The notes beneath the pieces were generated by a model. The model was not told the origin of the DNA. It was given only the letters and a program-made list of their open reading frames with translations, and did no database searches. 26,806 bases of DNA, taken from IMG/VR virus record IMGVR_UViG_3300010157_002165, positions 1 to 26,806 of that record. One strand, given 5' to 3'. The translations under genes and the position numbers were made by a program. Within the stretch, counting starts at the first letter, position 1. Every line of letters begins with the position of its first letter. Positions 6,953 to 14,590 of the stretch are shown in pieces. Source of the DNA: a virus.

Positions 6953-7743
6953 TTTAATCCTAAATTTTTCCTAATTTTAGTTGCACTGATATTATGTGTA
7001 GCATCATCAAATATTTCTTGCTCAATCTTATAACCAACATCACGACCGTATGTAATATTCACAATGTTTGGTACAATTTGAATTTCGTATTGACCTTGAT
7101 ATAACATATCTAAGTCACGTTTAATAAAACTTTTAACTTGTTCGATGGCAAATGGATTACTTCCTTGCCAACCTTGACAGTCACGTATTTGTATAACTAC
7201 TTGCCCAGTCTTAGCAATAGCCCGTTCAAACAACTTACGATGTCCTTCATGCCATGGTTGCCAACGACCTAGCATCTGTACTGTTTCTTTCTGCCAATCA
7301 AACACTGGTCTGCGTCTATTATCTAATATGTGTGCGGCAATAAACTCACCCCACTTTTCACCTTTTTGTTCAGTAATTCTAAAGTCATATACTTCTGGTG
7401 GGATAAATGCTTTGTTAGTATCGTCAAATCTACCTTTATCAATAGTATCAACCCATACAGTCCAATCTGCTTTAAAGTTATTACGCATTTCAACTAATGG
7501 TGCAACAAAGTCACATATAACATAATCACATTCAATCATATTATCTGCTAGTTCACGCATACGTAAACTTTGACGAACACGACCTTCTGTGCTAAAGTCC
7601 CAATCGTTATACTTTTTTCGTACATCGTCAGCATTTAGCCAACCTACTTTTTTCTTATCCGCTTGTAGGTGCTCTACAATATGTTGTGCTATATAAGTTT
7701 TACCTGCGCCAGGCAGGCCCATTACTAATATTCTTTTAGGCAT
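6949..7743 (-). CDS. APS kinase-like / nucleotidyltransferase fusion
   Basis: Two enzymes lie in one 264-residue chain. Residues 1 to ~145 have a P-loop GLPGAGKT (9-16) followed by NADDVRKKYNDWDFS and GRVRQSLRMRELAD, the pattern of adenylylsulfate kinase (CysC), and VICDFVAPLVEMR fits its next strand. Residues ~155-264 form a cytidylyl/NMN adenylyltransferase-like domain with GRWQPWHEGH (HxGH at 165-168) and ISATKIRKN (252-260) at its end. The first domain could phosphorylate APS or another small hydroxyl-bearing substrate; the second transfers a nucleotidyl group. The start overlaps the preceding nucleotidyltransferase by 8 bases. Whether the two halves act on the same metabolite cannot be read. 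Confidence 0.75.
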   Translation of the reverse strand: MPKRILVMGLPGAGKTYIAQHIVEHLQADKKKVGWLNADDVRKKYNDWDFSTEGRVRQSLRMRELADNMIECDYVICDFVAPLVEMRNNFKADWTVWVDTIDKGRFDDTNKAFIPPEVYDFRITEQKGEKWGEFIAAHILDNRRRPVFDWQKETVQMLGRWQPWHEGHRKLFERAIAKTGQVVIQIRDCQGWQGSNPFAIEQVKSFIKRDLDMLYQGQYEIQIVPNIVNITYGRDVGYKIEQEIFDDATHNISATKIRKNLGLK

Positions 7744-8203
7744 TTTTGTTTTTCTCCGCTTCTGCTACACGTTTGCGTAGACTTGAACTGCTAAAACTAT
7801 GGTCACGTTTGTTAAATATAACCTGTACACCACGGCCTGCACCCTCATTACGTCCGGTAAAATTCTTATCCTCATACTCTGTACCCAAAATACGAACATC
7901 TAACGGTAGAATCAATAACAAGTCAATTAAGTCTTGTTCAGTTTGATATACCACTACTTCATCAACATAGCGACAAGCCGCAAGTTGAATCTGTCGTTCT
8001 ACAATACTTTGAATAGGTTTATTCTTAGTATCAGGTCTATCAATGGTTGGATCGGTTTGTAGCCCACAAATCAAGTAATCACAATGATTTTTTGCTTCAC
8101 TTAACATAGCAACGTGACCTGCATGAAGCATATCAAATGTGCTAAAAGTAATACCAATCTTTTTACCCTGTGCTTTTAATTCTTTAATATGATTGAAAAT
8201 CAT
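7736..8203 (-). CDS. Cytidylyltransferase-like nucleotidyltransferase
   Basis: I start at ATG 8203 because it overlaps the preceding stop as ATGA; a GTG at 8221 would add six residues. The 155-residue protein has the nucleotidyltransferase core: GITFSTFDMLHAGHVAML with HxGH at 27-30, VERQIQLAACRYVDEVV, and SSSSLRKR near the end, matching the ISSTxIR motif. It is closest in style to TagD/RfaE-type enzymes, which join CTP or ATP to a sugar or polyol phosphate. The following gene carries a related domain fused to a kinase, so the two may act in sequence. Confidence 0.8.
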   Translation of the reverse strand: MIFNHIKELKAQGKKIGITFSTFDMLHAGHVAMLSEAKNHCDYLICGLQTDPTIDRPDTKNKPIQSIVERQIQLAACRYVDEVVVYQTEQDLIDLLLILPLDVRILGTEYEDKNFTGRNEGAGRGVQVIFNKRDHSFSSSSLRKRVAEAEKNKNA

Positions 8204-8436
8204 TTTGAAAGTGTTCTCCACATTTTAGTTTGTTCATGTTCTTTTAAGAATTCATCCTCACCCGTAAATGTAGGTGCATCATTCATAATCTCATCCAATA
8301 ACCATTTCAATTTATGTAAATCTTTTTTGATTTCAAATGTAGTAAATCCATCGTTATACGGACTGTGAAGTTCTACACCTGCAATGTAGATTTGATGATG
8401 TACACTATTATAATCCATTGGTTTTTTAAATCCCAT
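8200..8436 (-). CDS. Small hypothetical protein, 78 aa
   Basis: I use ATG 8436, which overlaps the folE stop as TAATG; a TTG at 8445 would add only three residues. The protein begins [20 protein letters not shown] and has a helical, charged C-terminal half (FEIKKDLHKLKWLLDEIM). No known domain is recognised. It is fixed by overlaps on both sides between folE and a nucleotidyltransferase gene. Confidence 0.65.
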   Translation of the reverse strand: MGFKKPMDYNSVHHQIYIAGVELHSPYNDGFTTFEIKKDLHKLKWLLDEIMNDAPTFTGEDEFLKEHEQTKMWRTLSK

Positions 8437-9116
8437 TATTTGCAACCTTTATTTGCAATCTGCAAAAACTCTTGTCTTGCGGCTGGATCTGTTTTGAATC
8501 CACCACCTAGACGGCAGGTAGTTGTACTTGAACCAGTATCTTCTACACCTCGGGCCGCAACACAATAATGCCTGGCATCAATCATTACAGCTACATCTTC
8601 TGTTTCTAGTATATAACATAGTGAATGAAAAATTTGTTCAGTTAATCGTTCTTGTATTTGCGGGCGCTTACTGAAATATTCTACTATACGGTTGATTTTA
8701 CTAAGGCCTAGTACCTTATCCTTTGGTACATAAGCAACGGTAGCCAAACCCGCAATAGTAATAAAATGATGTTCACATGAACTTTGTACATTGACATTGC
8801 GTTCAACAACCATTTCATTATATTTCATTTTATTTTCTACAGTAGTACATTTTGGAAATGCTTCATAATCTAGTCCGTAGAAAATTTCATTTACATACAT
8901 CTTAGCAACACGCTTGGGTGTCTCAATTAGACTATCATCAGATAAATCTAAACCAAGATATTGCATAATAATAGTGAAGTGTTCTTCAATACGATCAATC
9001 TTATCTTTTCTGTCTAAGTTGTTTGGCAATGTAGGAGTCTCAACTCCCATTTTGACTAAGTGCTGATGCACTTGTTGACCCAACTCTGGATCTGTTTTTG
9101 TTTTATTATAACTCAT
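8436..9116 (-). CDS. folE: GTP cyclohydrolase I
   Basis: FolE hydrolyses GTP to 7,8-dihydroneopterin triphosphate, the first step toward folate or 7-deazaguanines. I choose ATG 9116 ([15 protein letters not shown]) because GGAAGG sits just before it; an upstream in-frame ATG at 9173 lies inside a perfect inverted repeat and lacks such a site. The 226-residue protein shows all signatures: [12 protein letters not shown] (zinc Cys and His), [20 protein letters not shown], and [20 protein letters not shown] with the second zinc Cys. Length matches bacterial FolE. With QueD, QueE and a DpdA-like enzyme in the same run, its product most likely feeds 7-deazaguanine synthesis. Confidence 0.93.
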   Translation of the reverse strand: MSYNKTKTDPELGQQVHQHLVKMGVETPTLPNNLDRKDKIDRIEEHFTIIMQYLGLDLSDDSLIETPKRVAKMYVNEIFYGLDYEAFPKCTTVENKMKYNEMVVERNVNVQSSCEHHFITIAGLATVAYVPKDKVLGLSKINRIVEYFSKRPQIQERLTEQIFHSLCYILETEDVAVMIDARHYCVAARGVEDTGSSTTTCRLGGGFKTDPAARQEFLQIANKGCK

Positions 9117-9152
9117 AGATAACCTTCCTTTGTGATGGTTTTGTTTTGATAT

Positions 9153-9174
9153 TGTGTTACCATTGTGTAACACA
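9153..9174 (-). promoter_or_regulatory. Perfect 8-bp inverted repeat in folE leader
   Basis: TGTGTTAC and GTAACACA are exact inverse complements separated by six bases. They lie 37 bases before the chosen folE start. No T-run follows, so it is not a standard terminator. It may be a protein-binding dyad or an mRNA hairpin controlling folE. A GATAAATA box (7 of 8 to the T4 late consensus) at 9177-9184 lies immediately upstream. Confidence 0.5.
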
Positions 9175-9182
9175 AGTATTTA

Positions 9183-9395
9183 TCACTTTGTTTTAGCAAC
9201 TGATTTTTTTGATTTAGCCTTAACTGCAGGCTTCATATTAGCTAATTCTACACTAGCACAAGCTTCACGCACCTCATTAACTAATGCGTCCCAATCCCAT
9301 TTTAATTCAGTACGACCATCAGGAAAAGTAGTCACAGTTAAGTGACTACCTTTAACTACTGTTGGTTCTGCAAGTTGAATTTTCTTGCGAGCCAT
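9183..9395 (-). CDS. Small basic protein, 70 aa
   Basis: A 70-residue protein, MARKKIQLAEPTVVKGSHLT and on, with a central FPDGRTELKWDWDALVNEV and a lysine-rich tail (KAKSKKSVAKTK). The basic tail would suit nucleic acid contact. The family is not recognised. It starts two bases after the histone-like gene, so the two are probably cotranslated. Confidence 0.65.
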   Translation of the reverse strand: MARKKIQLAEPTVVKGSHLTVTTFPDGRTELKWDWDALVNEVREACASVELANMKPAVKAKSKKSVAKTK

Positions 9396-9397
9396 GG

Positions 9398-9592
9398 TTA
9401 AGCCTTAGCTTTTGCTTCTGCTCTTGCGGCTTTTTCTGCTGTAATTTCATTACGGCGAGCCTTAACTGCTTTAGCTAGTTCTGCTAATGCTTTACGTGCC
9501 CTAGTACCGGCGGCTGCATTACCCTTGTTAAATTTATCGTTCTCAGCATTGTATGCTTCTAAACTATTTTCAATATCATTTTGTGCGCTCAT
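9398..9592 (-). CDS. Histone H1-like (Hc1-type) small protein
   Basis: I start at ATG 9592, which has AAGGAG just upstream; an ATG at 9640 lies inside the end of the glycosyltransferase gene. The 64-residue protein contains NKGNAAAGTRARKALAEL followed by AKAVKARRNEITAEK, very like the core of bacterial Hc1/histone H1-like proteins (GNKAAGTRARKALQEL, from memory). It ends in an Ala/Lys-rich tail. It probably binds DNA or RNA non-specifically, in compacting phage DNA or altering host nucleoid structure; the role in this phage is inferred. Confidence 0.7.
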   Translation of the reverse strand: MSAQNDIENSLEAYNAENDKFNKGNAAAGTRARKALAELAKAVKARRNEITAEKAARAEAKAKA

Positions 9593-9602
9593 AATTTTCT
9601 CC

Positions 9603-10802
9603 TTAATATTTTGCTTCACGGGTGTGTTTGCGATAATCACTATCCATACGCAACCATTGTTGTCCGTTACCTTCTAGGATATCACAAATTCTATCGATTG
9701 TACTGTCAGTCCAATCACTAATCTTTCCTTGATTTACATGCGGTTGATGTAACATATTATATAACTTAATTGTTGCATCTTCAACACTCCAGGGCGTATA
9801 CAGTCTTGTATAGTCATTCGCAAATGTTTCTGGGAAACTGCGATATGCCGGATACAATACATTGCAACCCAAACTATCTGCTTCACTGACTGTGTTACTC
9901 ACCCAGTCTTGTAATGCACAATTAAACAATACTCTTGTATCATTTAATAACTCATAGTATGCGTTCTTATCTAGGTCTTGATATACTTTTAATAGTCCAC
10001 GATTTTGCATATCTTGTGTACGTTTCATGTAACTATCGTTATTGCTTTTTAGTTTACTACCGCTGAACACACAGAATTCTACACCACGATATACACCATG
10101 ACGATCCTTCTCACCGTACCGGTTATAGAATTCTTCAATCACATCCATGTAGAAGTCAGGTTGCTTTTCTTGATCCCATCTAGCACTAAATGCAATACGC
10201 ATTGTACGTTCATTGAATGGCTTGATGACATTATTTACACGGCTACGAACTTCTTCTTTGCCAAATGCTAAGCCTGAGATATTGTAGATCGGTGCCTTCC
10301 AACCCGCAATCTTCATATGCATTACCATTTCTTCATTACTAGCAAGTACACCATCAACGAATGAATCAACCATCTTTTCATAGTGACCCATGAACTCACT
10401 CATGCCCCATACATGTACGAAATCATCCGGATCGATTGACTGAGCAAGACAACGGACAAATATACGAGGACGGAGATTAATAGGAACTTGCTTAAGTATA
10501 TAAGGAAGACTTTCAATGCCCGGCTGAAACATATCTTCAAAGTATACAATATCTTCATAACTACACTCACCTTTTTTCATCATCTTTACTAGATTCATTA
10601 ATTGACTCATACCAAAGTATGTACGTCCATGAGCATCTAATACTTGTCCGGTAACAATAGCTTGGTCATCACTTAATGTTTCGCCGGGAACGATAACATA
10701 GTTAATGCCTCTACGTTTGAATACACGTTCATTCCAGTCTTGTAACTGTAGTGTGTATCTTGCTTTGTAAGGCTCTAGGCCCATATAAAATAACTTATGC
10801 AT
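9603..10802 (-). CDS. GT-B glycosyltransferase
   Basis: A 399-residue protein with a GT-B-like layout. The second lobe starts RIAFSARWDQEKQPDFYMDV, the strand-loop-helix that opens the donor domain of family 4-type enzymes. It continues with VEFCVFSGSKLKSN and DTRVLFNCALQDWVSNTVSE, where the Glu of SEADSLGC occupies the usual donor-binding position. The N-terminal lobe (MHKLFYMGLEPYKARYTLQL) is less typical. It is not closely similar in sequence to the glycosyltransferase at 1402-2733. Its start overlaps by 8 bases the end of a nucleotidyltransferase-cupin gene, suggesting that enzyme activates the sugar used here. Confidence 0.75.
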   Translation of the reverse strand: MHKLFYMGLEPYKARYTLQLQDWNERVFKRRGINYVIVPGETLSDDQAIVTGQVLDAHGRTYFGMSQLMNLVKMMKKGECSYEDIVYFEDMFQPGIESLPYILKQVPINLRPRIFVRCLAQSIDPDDFVHVWGMSEFMGHYEKMVDSFVDGVLASNEEMVMHMKIAGWKAPIYNISGLAFGKEEVRSRVNNVIKPFNERTMRIAFSARWDQEKQPDFYMDVIEEFYNRYGEKDRHGVYRGVEFCVFSGSKLKSNNDSYMKRTQDMQNRGLLKVYQDLDKNAYYELLNDTRVLFNCALQDWVSNTVSEADSLGCNVLYPAYRSFPETFANDYTRLYTPWSVEDATIKLYNMLHQPHVNQGKISDWTDSTIDRICDILEGNGQQWLRMDSDYRKHTREAKY

Positions 10803-11553
10803 TTTCTCTTTCTATATCTAGTTCATCACATTCTTCACCATACTGTATTTCTACAATACGACATGGTGTATCATATGGATTACTTAGTTGATGCCAATCA
10901 CCTTGTGAAATTTTTACTTGACCAAACGTTGACAATTCAATTGGAAGTAAACTGTAACCACTTGACAATTTTGTATATAGTATACACTTACCTTCTGTAA
11001 CATGCCAAAATTCACTTCGTTTAAAATGCCGTTGCATACTTAAACTTTGACCCGGCTCTACTGTTAGTTCTTTTACTTTACATCCACTTACATCATGTAG
11101 TATACGATAGTATCCCCACTGACGCAATGTTTTAGGTTGTTTCCATTCACGTAGTATCCAACTACTACTGTTCTTTTTGTCATCCCCACCCACACCAAAT
11201 ACAAATTCTACATCATCAAATATCATTTCGGGAATGTTATCTTTAGTTCTATCTCCCCCATTAGCAAATATAATATTTGTTTTTGGGTACATTTCTTTGA
11301 CTTTGCGAATGGCATCAATGGCGGTATCATCACTATCATCAAACTCTATTACTTTATGCACTTGATGTAAATTTTCAATGATTATTTTACGTTCTTGAAT
11401 AGGCATAAAAGGTTGACCTTTTTTACGGGTCAACCATGCGTCACTATTAACTCCTACTATCAGTAAGAAACCTAAATGCTTAGCGGAATTGAAATATTCA
11501 ATATGGCCACTATGCAAGGGGTCAAAGCCCCCAGTGACTAACACTATCTTCAT
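10795..11553 (-). CDS. Nucleotidyltransferase-cupin fusion
   Basis: I use ATG 11553, which overlaps the previous stop as ATGA and starts directly at the fold (MKIVLVTGGFDPLHSGH); an ATG at 11574 would add seven residues. Residues 1-135 are a HldE/TagD-type nucleotidyltransferase with GFDPLHSGH (9-17) and SSSWILREW (129-137). Residues ~143-245 are a cupin of the type II mannose-6-phosphate isomerase kind: GQSLSMQRHFKRSEFWHVTEG matches the metal-binding G-x-x-x-S-L-Q-x-H-x-x-R-x-E-x-W signature. The fusion suggests synthesis of an NDP-sugar with isomerisation of its precursor. The overlapping glycosyltransferase would use the product. The exact sugar is unknown. Confidence 0.8.
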   Translation of the reverse strand: MKIVLVTGGFDPLHSGHIEYFNSAKHLGFLLIVGVNSDAWLTRKKGQPFMPIQERKIIIENLHQVHKVIEFDDSDDTAIDAIRKVKEMYPKTNIIFANGGDRTKDNIPEMIFDDVEFVFGVGGDDKKNSSSWILREWKQPKTLRQWGYYRILHDVSGCKVKELTVEPGQSLSMQRHFKRSEFWHVTEGKCILYTKLSSGYSLLPIELSTFGQVKISQGDWHQLSNPYDTPCRIVEIQYGEECDELDIERENA

Positions 11554-11756
11554 GGACGCATATCCTCTTGCCATTGATCCTTAGCCCATTTGCCGGCAAT
11601 TTGTTTTTGATGTTGACGGTATGCGAAACTCCGCATGTCATACAATGATGTTTCATCAAACTTGTACCCAAAGTCCTGACAGAATTCAAGGTACTTTTCA
11701 AGATCCTCAAAAATCTGATTGATACGTGGGTTAGGTTGATATTGTTGTTTTGCCAT
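11550..11756 (-). CDS. Small hypothetical protein, 68 aa
   Basis: This 68-residue protein begins MAKQQYQPNPRINQIFEDLE and continues YLEFCQDFGYKFDETSLYDM. It is helical, with many Gln, Tyr and charged residues. It resembles conserved small proteins of T4-like phages that I know only as hypothetical. An AAAGGAATT ribosome site precedes it, and its stop overlaps the next start (ATGA). No function is assigned. Confidence 0.65.
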   Translation of the reverse strand: MAKQQYQPNPRINQIFEDLEKYLEFCQDFGYKFDETSLYDMRSFAYRQHQKQIAGKWAKDQWQEDMRP

Positions 11757-11767
11757 TTTTAATTCCT

Positions 11768-12223
11768 TTAAATAGCGAGTTGTTGATAAGGTTTGTTTGT
11801 GTTATAGACAATAGTAGCCCCGTTCTCATTATCTTCTGATACTTGAATAGCAATATTACGATCTGGATATCGAGTTGCAATGACTTCATAGAGGTCATCA
11901 CTAATCATTTCACAACTTTTGTAATCCAACGCAAGAATGCCTTGAGAATATTGATTCTCTAACCATCTTTTAAACTGAATAAACTCAATATCACGGTCGT
12001 TGTGAAATACTTCAATAGACACTTCAAAGTGAAAGATGTGTCTATGTGGAGTAGCTAAAAAGCTAACATCATACTCATCACCTGTTGCCAAGTTAGGGTC
12101 TGTTGCCGCCGCTGGGTATTTATGAATACCTTCTTTTTGAAAACGCACAAAAATTGTACGTAATGCATGTTGTTTGATACGTACACGTTTCTCGGTCAAT
12201 GCCTGTATATGTTGTTCTTGCAT
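11768..12223 (-). CDS. T-fold protein, QueD-like paralogue
   Basis: The 151-residue protein has features of the tunnelling-fold family: FLATPHRHIFHFEVSIEVFH (His pair before the long strand), EFIQFKRWLENQY in the following helix, DYKSCEMISDDLYEVIATRY, and QVSEDNENGATIVY at the end, comparable to the QueD C-terminus with its substrate-binding Glu. The classical Cys-x3-HGH site is missing, so it is not a standard QueD, and the window has a proper QueD at 5690-6172. It lies two bases after the DpdA-like gene, hinting at a role in deazaguanine handling or as a partner of that enzyme. The fold call is from pattern only. Confidence 0.5.
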   Translation of the reverse strand: MQEQHIQALTEKRVRIKQHALRTIFVRFQKEGIHKYPAAATDPNLATGDEYDVSFLATPHRHIFHFEVSIEVFHNDRDIEFIQFKRWLENQYSQGILALDYKSCEMISDDLYEVIATRYPDRNIAIQVSEDNENGATIVYNTNKPYQQLAI

Positions 12224-12224
12224 A

Positions 12225-13778
12225 TTATTCTCCTAGTACTTTTGAAATTTCATCATCACTATCTTCAATAGCTTCTTCAACTTCCGGTTCACTATCAGTT
12301 ACGTCAAACAATTGGTCAAACATTGTCATAGCATTCATTGCTTTCTTGCCACTTAAACCCTGACTACCTGACTTCATCTGCATCCAGAAGCTACTATGTG
12401 ATTCTATCATATCTAGGCTCTTTTGTCTATCTTTTTGTGCAAATATCTTATCAACAATTTCACCAAAATGCTCATCATCAAACTTGCTCATAACCATTTT
12501 AGGCATGATGCCCTTATCATACTGGCGATTAGCTTCTTGTACAGCAGTCATATGCATATAAACATTATGACTCTGTAGTAATGTATAACTCAATGTATCC
12601 CAACTTGTTTTAGTTTCTTTACCATGTTGACCAATAAAGCCTTGACCACGATAACAAAGGTCCTTCATCAACATAAGGTCCGTTACTGGACTATCTGTAA
12701 ACTTGTCATGGATATTATCTTGTAGTACAGCATCACTATACTTACGATTATCATTAGCATAACTTTTCTTCTCGGCAGTCTTTTCCATACTGTATGCCCA
12801 CTTCTTATCGTGTTCAATACTATTGTTAAAGTATGCTAGACCTTTAGCCGCACTAAAGAATGGACTTGCACAGTCAAATGTAATCTGTAGTTTAGGGTTG
12901 TGATACTTACGAATAGCTTTTTGAATGTCACTGAACAATACAGCATATTCCATAATGCTTACACCCAAGCAATGAATCAAATCATGTTTACCCTCTACCA
13001 GTAAACCATCATGTATGATATCAACTAATCTACGCAACATCAAATGAACATCAATCTTGTTCTGTCCACCGAATGCCCAACCATTAAAGTGATTATCTGG
13101 ATAGACATTTGGATCACAATACTTCTTCATTTCTTCATACCAATCGTCTGATTGTTTATGATTGCGACCCTGCAATACATTTAAGAACTTACATTTACCA
13201 TTACGGTTCTTAATGAAGTATTCGTTATTGATGTGAGTAGCAGTAATAGCTTCTTCAATCGTACTGATACCATGTGCTGACTTACCAGTCTTTGGGTCTT
13301 TGATATTGAATGTAGTAAGACTTTGTGATGGGATATCTAAACACATACCATAGTCCATGTATGTGTCCATCCAGTTCAATACAGCTTTACGTTTAATCAT
13401 AGCACGTGGGCAGTTAGGATCTTTCCAGTCTGCTGGCCACTGACATTTAAGAATCTGAAAACCACCACTATCACCTAACATGAACGTACCCTCTTCACGT
13501 TCTCTAATAATACTTTCACTAGGATCGTCTTTAGTAGTATCTAAGTTAGCATGACCAGCACTGTATAAGCCCCACTTATAATAGTATAGGCCTTCTTTAC
13601 TGTTTAAGAAGTTAAGTTTTTCAACATCACCATTAAAGCCGGCCGGGATACGTGCTTTAGGGAAGTAATCTTCACCTTTGCGTTGTTTACCTAAGCCAGC
13701 AATATAGAAACTACTGACTGCAGGTAAGAACAATGCCCAATCGGGCTTGTGCTGTGCTGATAGATTAACTTGTTCCAT
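12225..13778 (-). CDS. dpdA: tRNA-guanine transglycosylase-like DNA 7-deazaguanine transferase (DpdA-like)
   Basis: TGT enzymes swap guanine for a 7-deazaguanine base; DpdA homologues in phages do this in DNA. The 517-residue protein carries the TGT barrel motifs in order: LGDSGGFQI (101-109) with the Asp that binds the base, NVLQGRN (200-206), WAFGGQ (234-239), HCLGVS (269-274), and FDCASPFF (301-308), whose Asp302 matches the nucleophile in TGT FDCVxPTR. The Cys-rich zinc site of bacterial Tgt is not evident, and ~200 extra C-terminal residues end in an acidic tail. FolE, QueD and QueE are downstream in the same run, and the clamp and polymerase are immediately upstream, which supports DNA rather than tRNA as target. 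Confidence 0.85.
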   Translation of the reverse strand: MEQVNLSAQHKPDWALFLPAVSSFYIAGLGKQRKGEDYFPKARIPAGFNGDVEKLNFLNSKEGLYYYKWGLYSAGHANLDTTKDDPSESIIREREEGTFMLGDSGGFQILKCQWPADWKDPNCPRAMIKRKAVLNWMDTYMDYGMCLDIPSQSLTTFNIKDPKTGKSAHGISTIEEAITATHINNEYFIKNRNGKCKFLNVLQGRNHKQSDDWYEEMKKYCDPNVYPDNHFNGWAFGGQNKIDVHLMLRRLVDIIHDGLLVEGKHDLIHCLGVSIMEYAVLFSDIQKAIRKYHNPKLQITFDCASPFFSAAKGLAYFNNSIEHDKKWAYSMEKTAEKKSYANDNRKYSDAVLQDNIHDKFTDSPVTDLMLMKDLCYRGQGFIGQHGKETKTSWDTLSYTLLQSHNVYMHMTAVQEANRQYDKGIMPKMVMSKFDDEHFGEIVDKIFAQKDRQKSLDMIESHSSFWMQMKSGSQGLSGKKAMNAMTMFDQLFDVTDSEPEVEEAIEDSDDEISKVLGE

Positions 13779-13781
13779 TAA

Positions 13782-14513
13782 TTACTTTGCGTTAGCTGGC
13801 AATAGATATGTGTAAGTAGCAAGACCACTGTCAACTATAATCTCAGTCGCACCTGCATCAGCAATACGAACTTTCTTATCACCTGGCAAATCCATGATAG
13901 CTAAGAATACTTTAACAGGCCAGTTCCATACTTTAGTCAATGAACCAGTTACACTGTGTTGAAATACAAAGTTACCACTGTGAGTTGATGGGTCACCAAA
14001 GTTAATCTTCAAGTCACCATTAACTGTAGTGAATGTAAAATGTTCTTCTTCACTATTAGCACTTGCTTGTTTCTTTAGTCGTTGAATGCCTGCGATAGTT
14101 GGCTCAAACTCAACATTCCAAGTAGTACCTTTAAAAGTAACAGTTTTAACTTTTTCTTCTACGATTGATTTAGTCATCAAACGATAGTCGTTAACAAATG
14201 TACCGTCTTTTGTTTCAAAGTGAATAGTACTAGGTACATCAACACCATCACGTGTAGTACGTAACACAGAGATTTTAGCGTGTTCATCATAGTCATCGAA
14301 ACCAAGAACAGTTTTTAGTTTAGTTAAGTTAGGCATACCAAATACACCAATGAAGTCACTGATTGGACCATTCAATACTCCTGATACAATAACAGTTTTC
14401 TTTTCTGATATTGCATTAATATGTGTTTCAGTATCTGTACCGGATACTTTAATTAAGTCTACGTCCCCTAGACCGTTTGTGTGTGTAATTAAATCTTGTA
14501 AATAATCTTTCAT
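13782..14513 (-). CDS. DNA polymerase sliding clamp (T4 gp45-like)
   Basis: The 243-residue protein is the size of T4 gp45 and immediately follows the DNA polymerase gene. The segments LNGPISDFIGVFGMPNLTKL, FETKDGTFVNDYRL and FTFTTVNGDLKINFGD fit the repeated beta-strand pattern of clamp domains, and ITHTNGLGDVDLIKV fits the N-terminal helix-strand. The clamp would ring DNA and bind the polymerase tail, and in T4-like phages also supports late transcription. It has its own candidate promoter and a GGAAA ribosome site. Assignment rests on pattern plus gene order; sequence similarity in this family is weak. Confidence 0.8.
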   Translation of the reverse strand: MKDYLQDLITHTNGLGDVDLIKVSGTDTETHINAISEKKTVIVSGVLNGPISDFIGVFGMPNLTKLKTVLGFDDYDEHAKISVLRTTRDGVDVPSTIHFETKDGTFVNDYRLMTKSIVEEKVKTVTFKGTTWNVEFEPTIAGIQRLKKQASANSEEEHFTFTTVNGDLKINFGDPSTHSGNFVFQHSVTGSLTKVWNWPVKVFLAIMDLPGDKKVRIADAGATEIIVDSGLATYTYLLPANAK

Positions 14514-14554
14514 GTTTTTCCTTTGTATACCTATTTAGGCAGTTTATGTTATCT

Positions 14555-14583
14555 ATTATAGTGGATTTTATTGCGTAAAGCAA
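14555..14583 (-). promoter_or_regulatory. Sigma70-like promoter before sliding clamp
   Basis: The minus strand reads TTGCTT, a 17-base spacer, then TATAAT. The -10 is perfect and the -35 weak (three of six). A 6-bp stem TATTGC/GCAATA overlaps the -35. It sits in the 77-base gap between polymerase and clamp genes and would raise clamp output above polymerase. Confidence 0.6.
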
Positions 14584-14590
14584 TAGCAGT

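Noticed and set aside
11522-11710. 62-residue minus-strand reading frame
   Set aside because: It overlaps in another frame the 68-residue gene that has a ribosome site and an ATGA junction.
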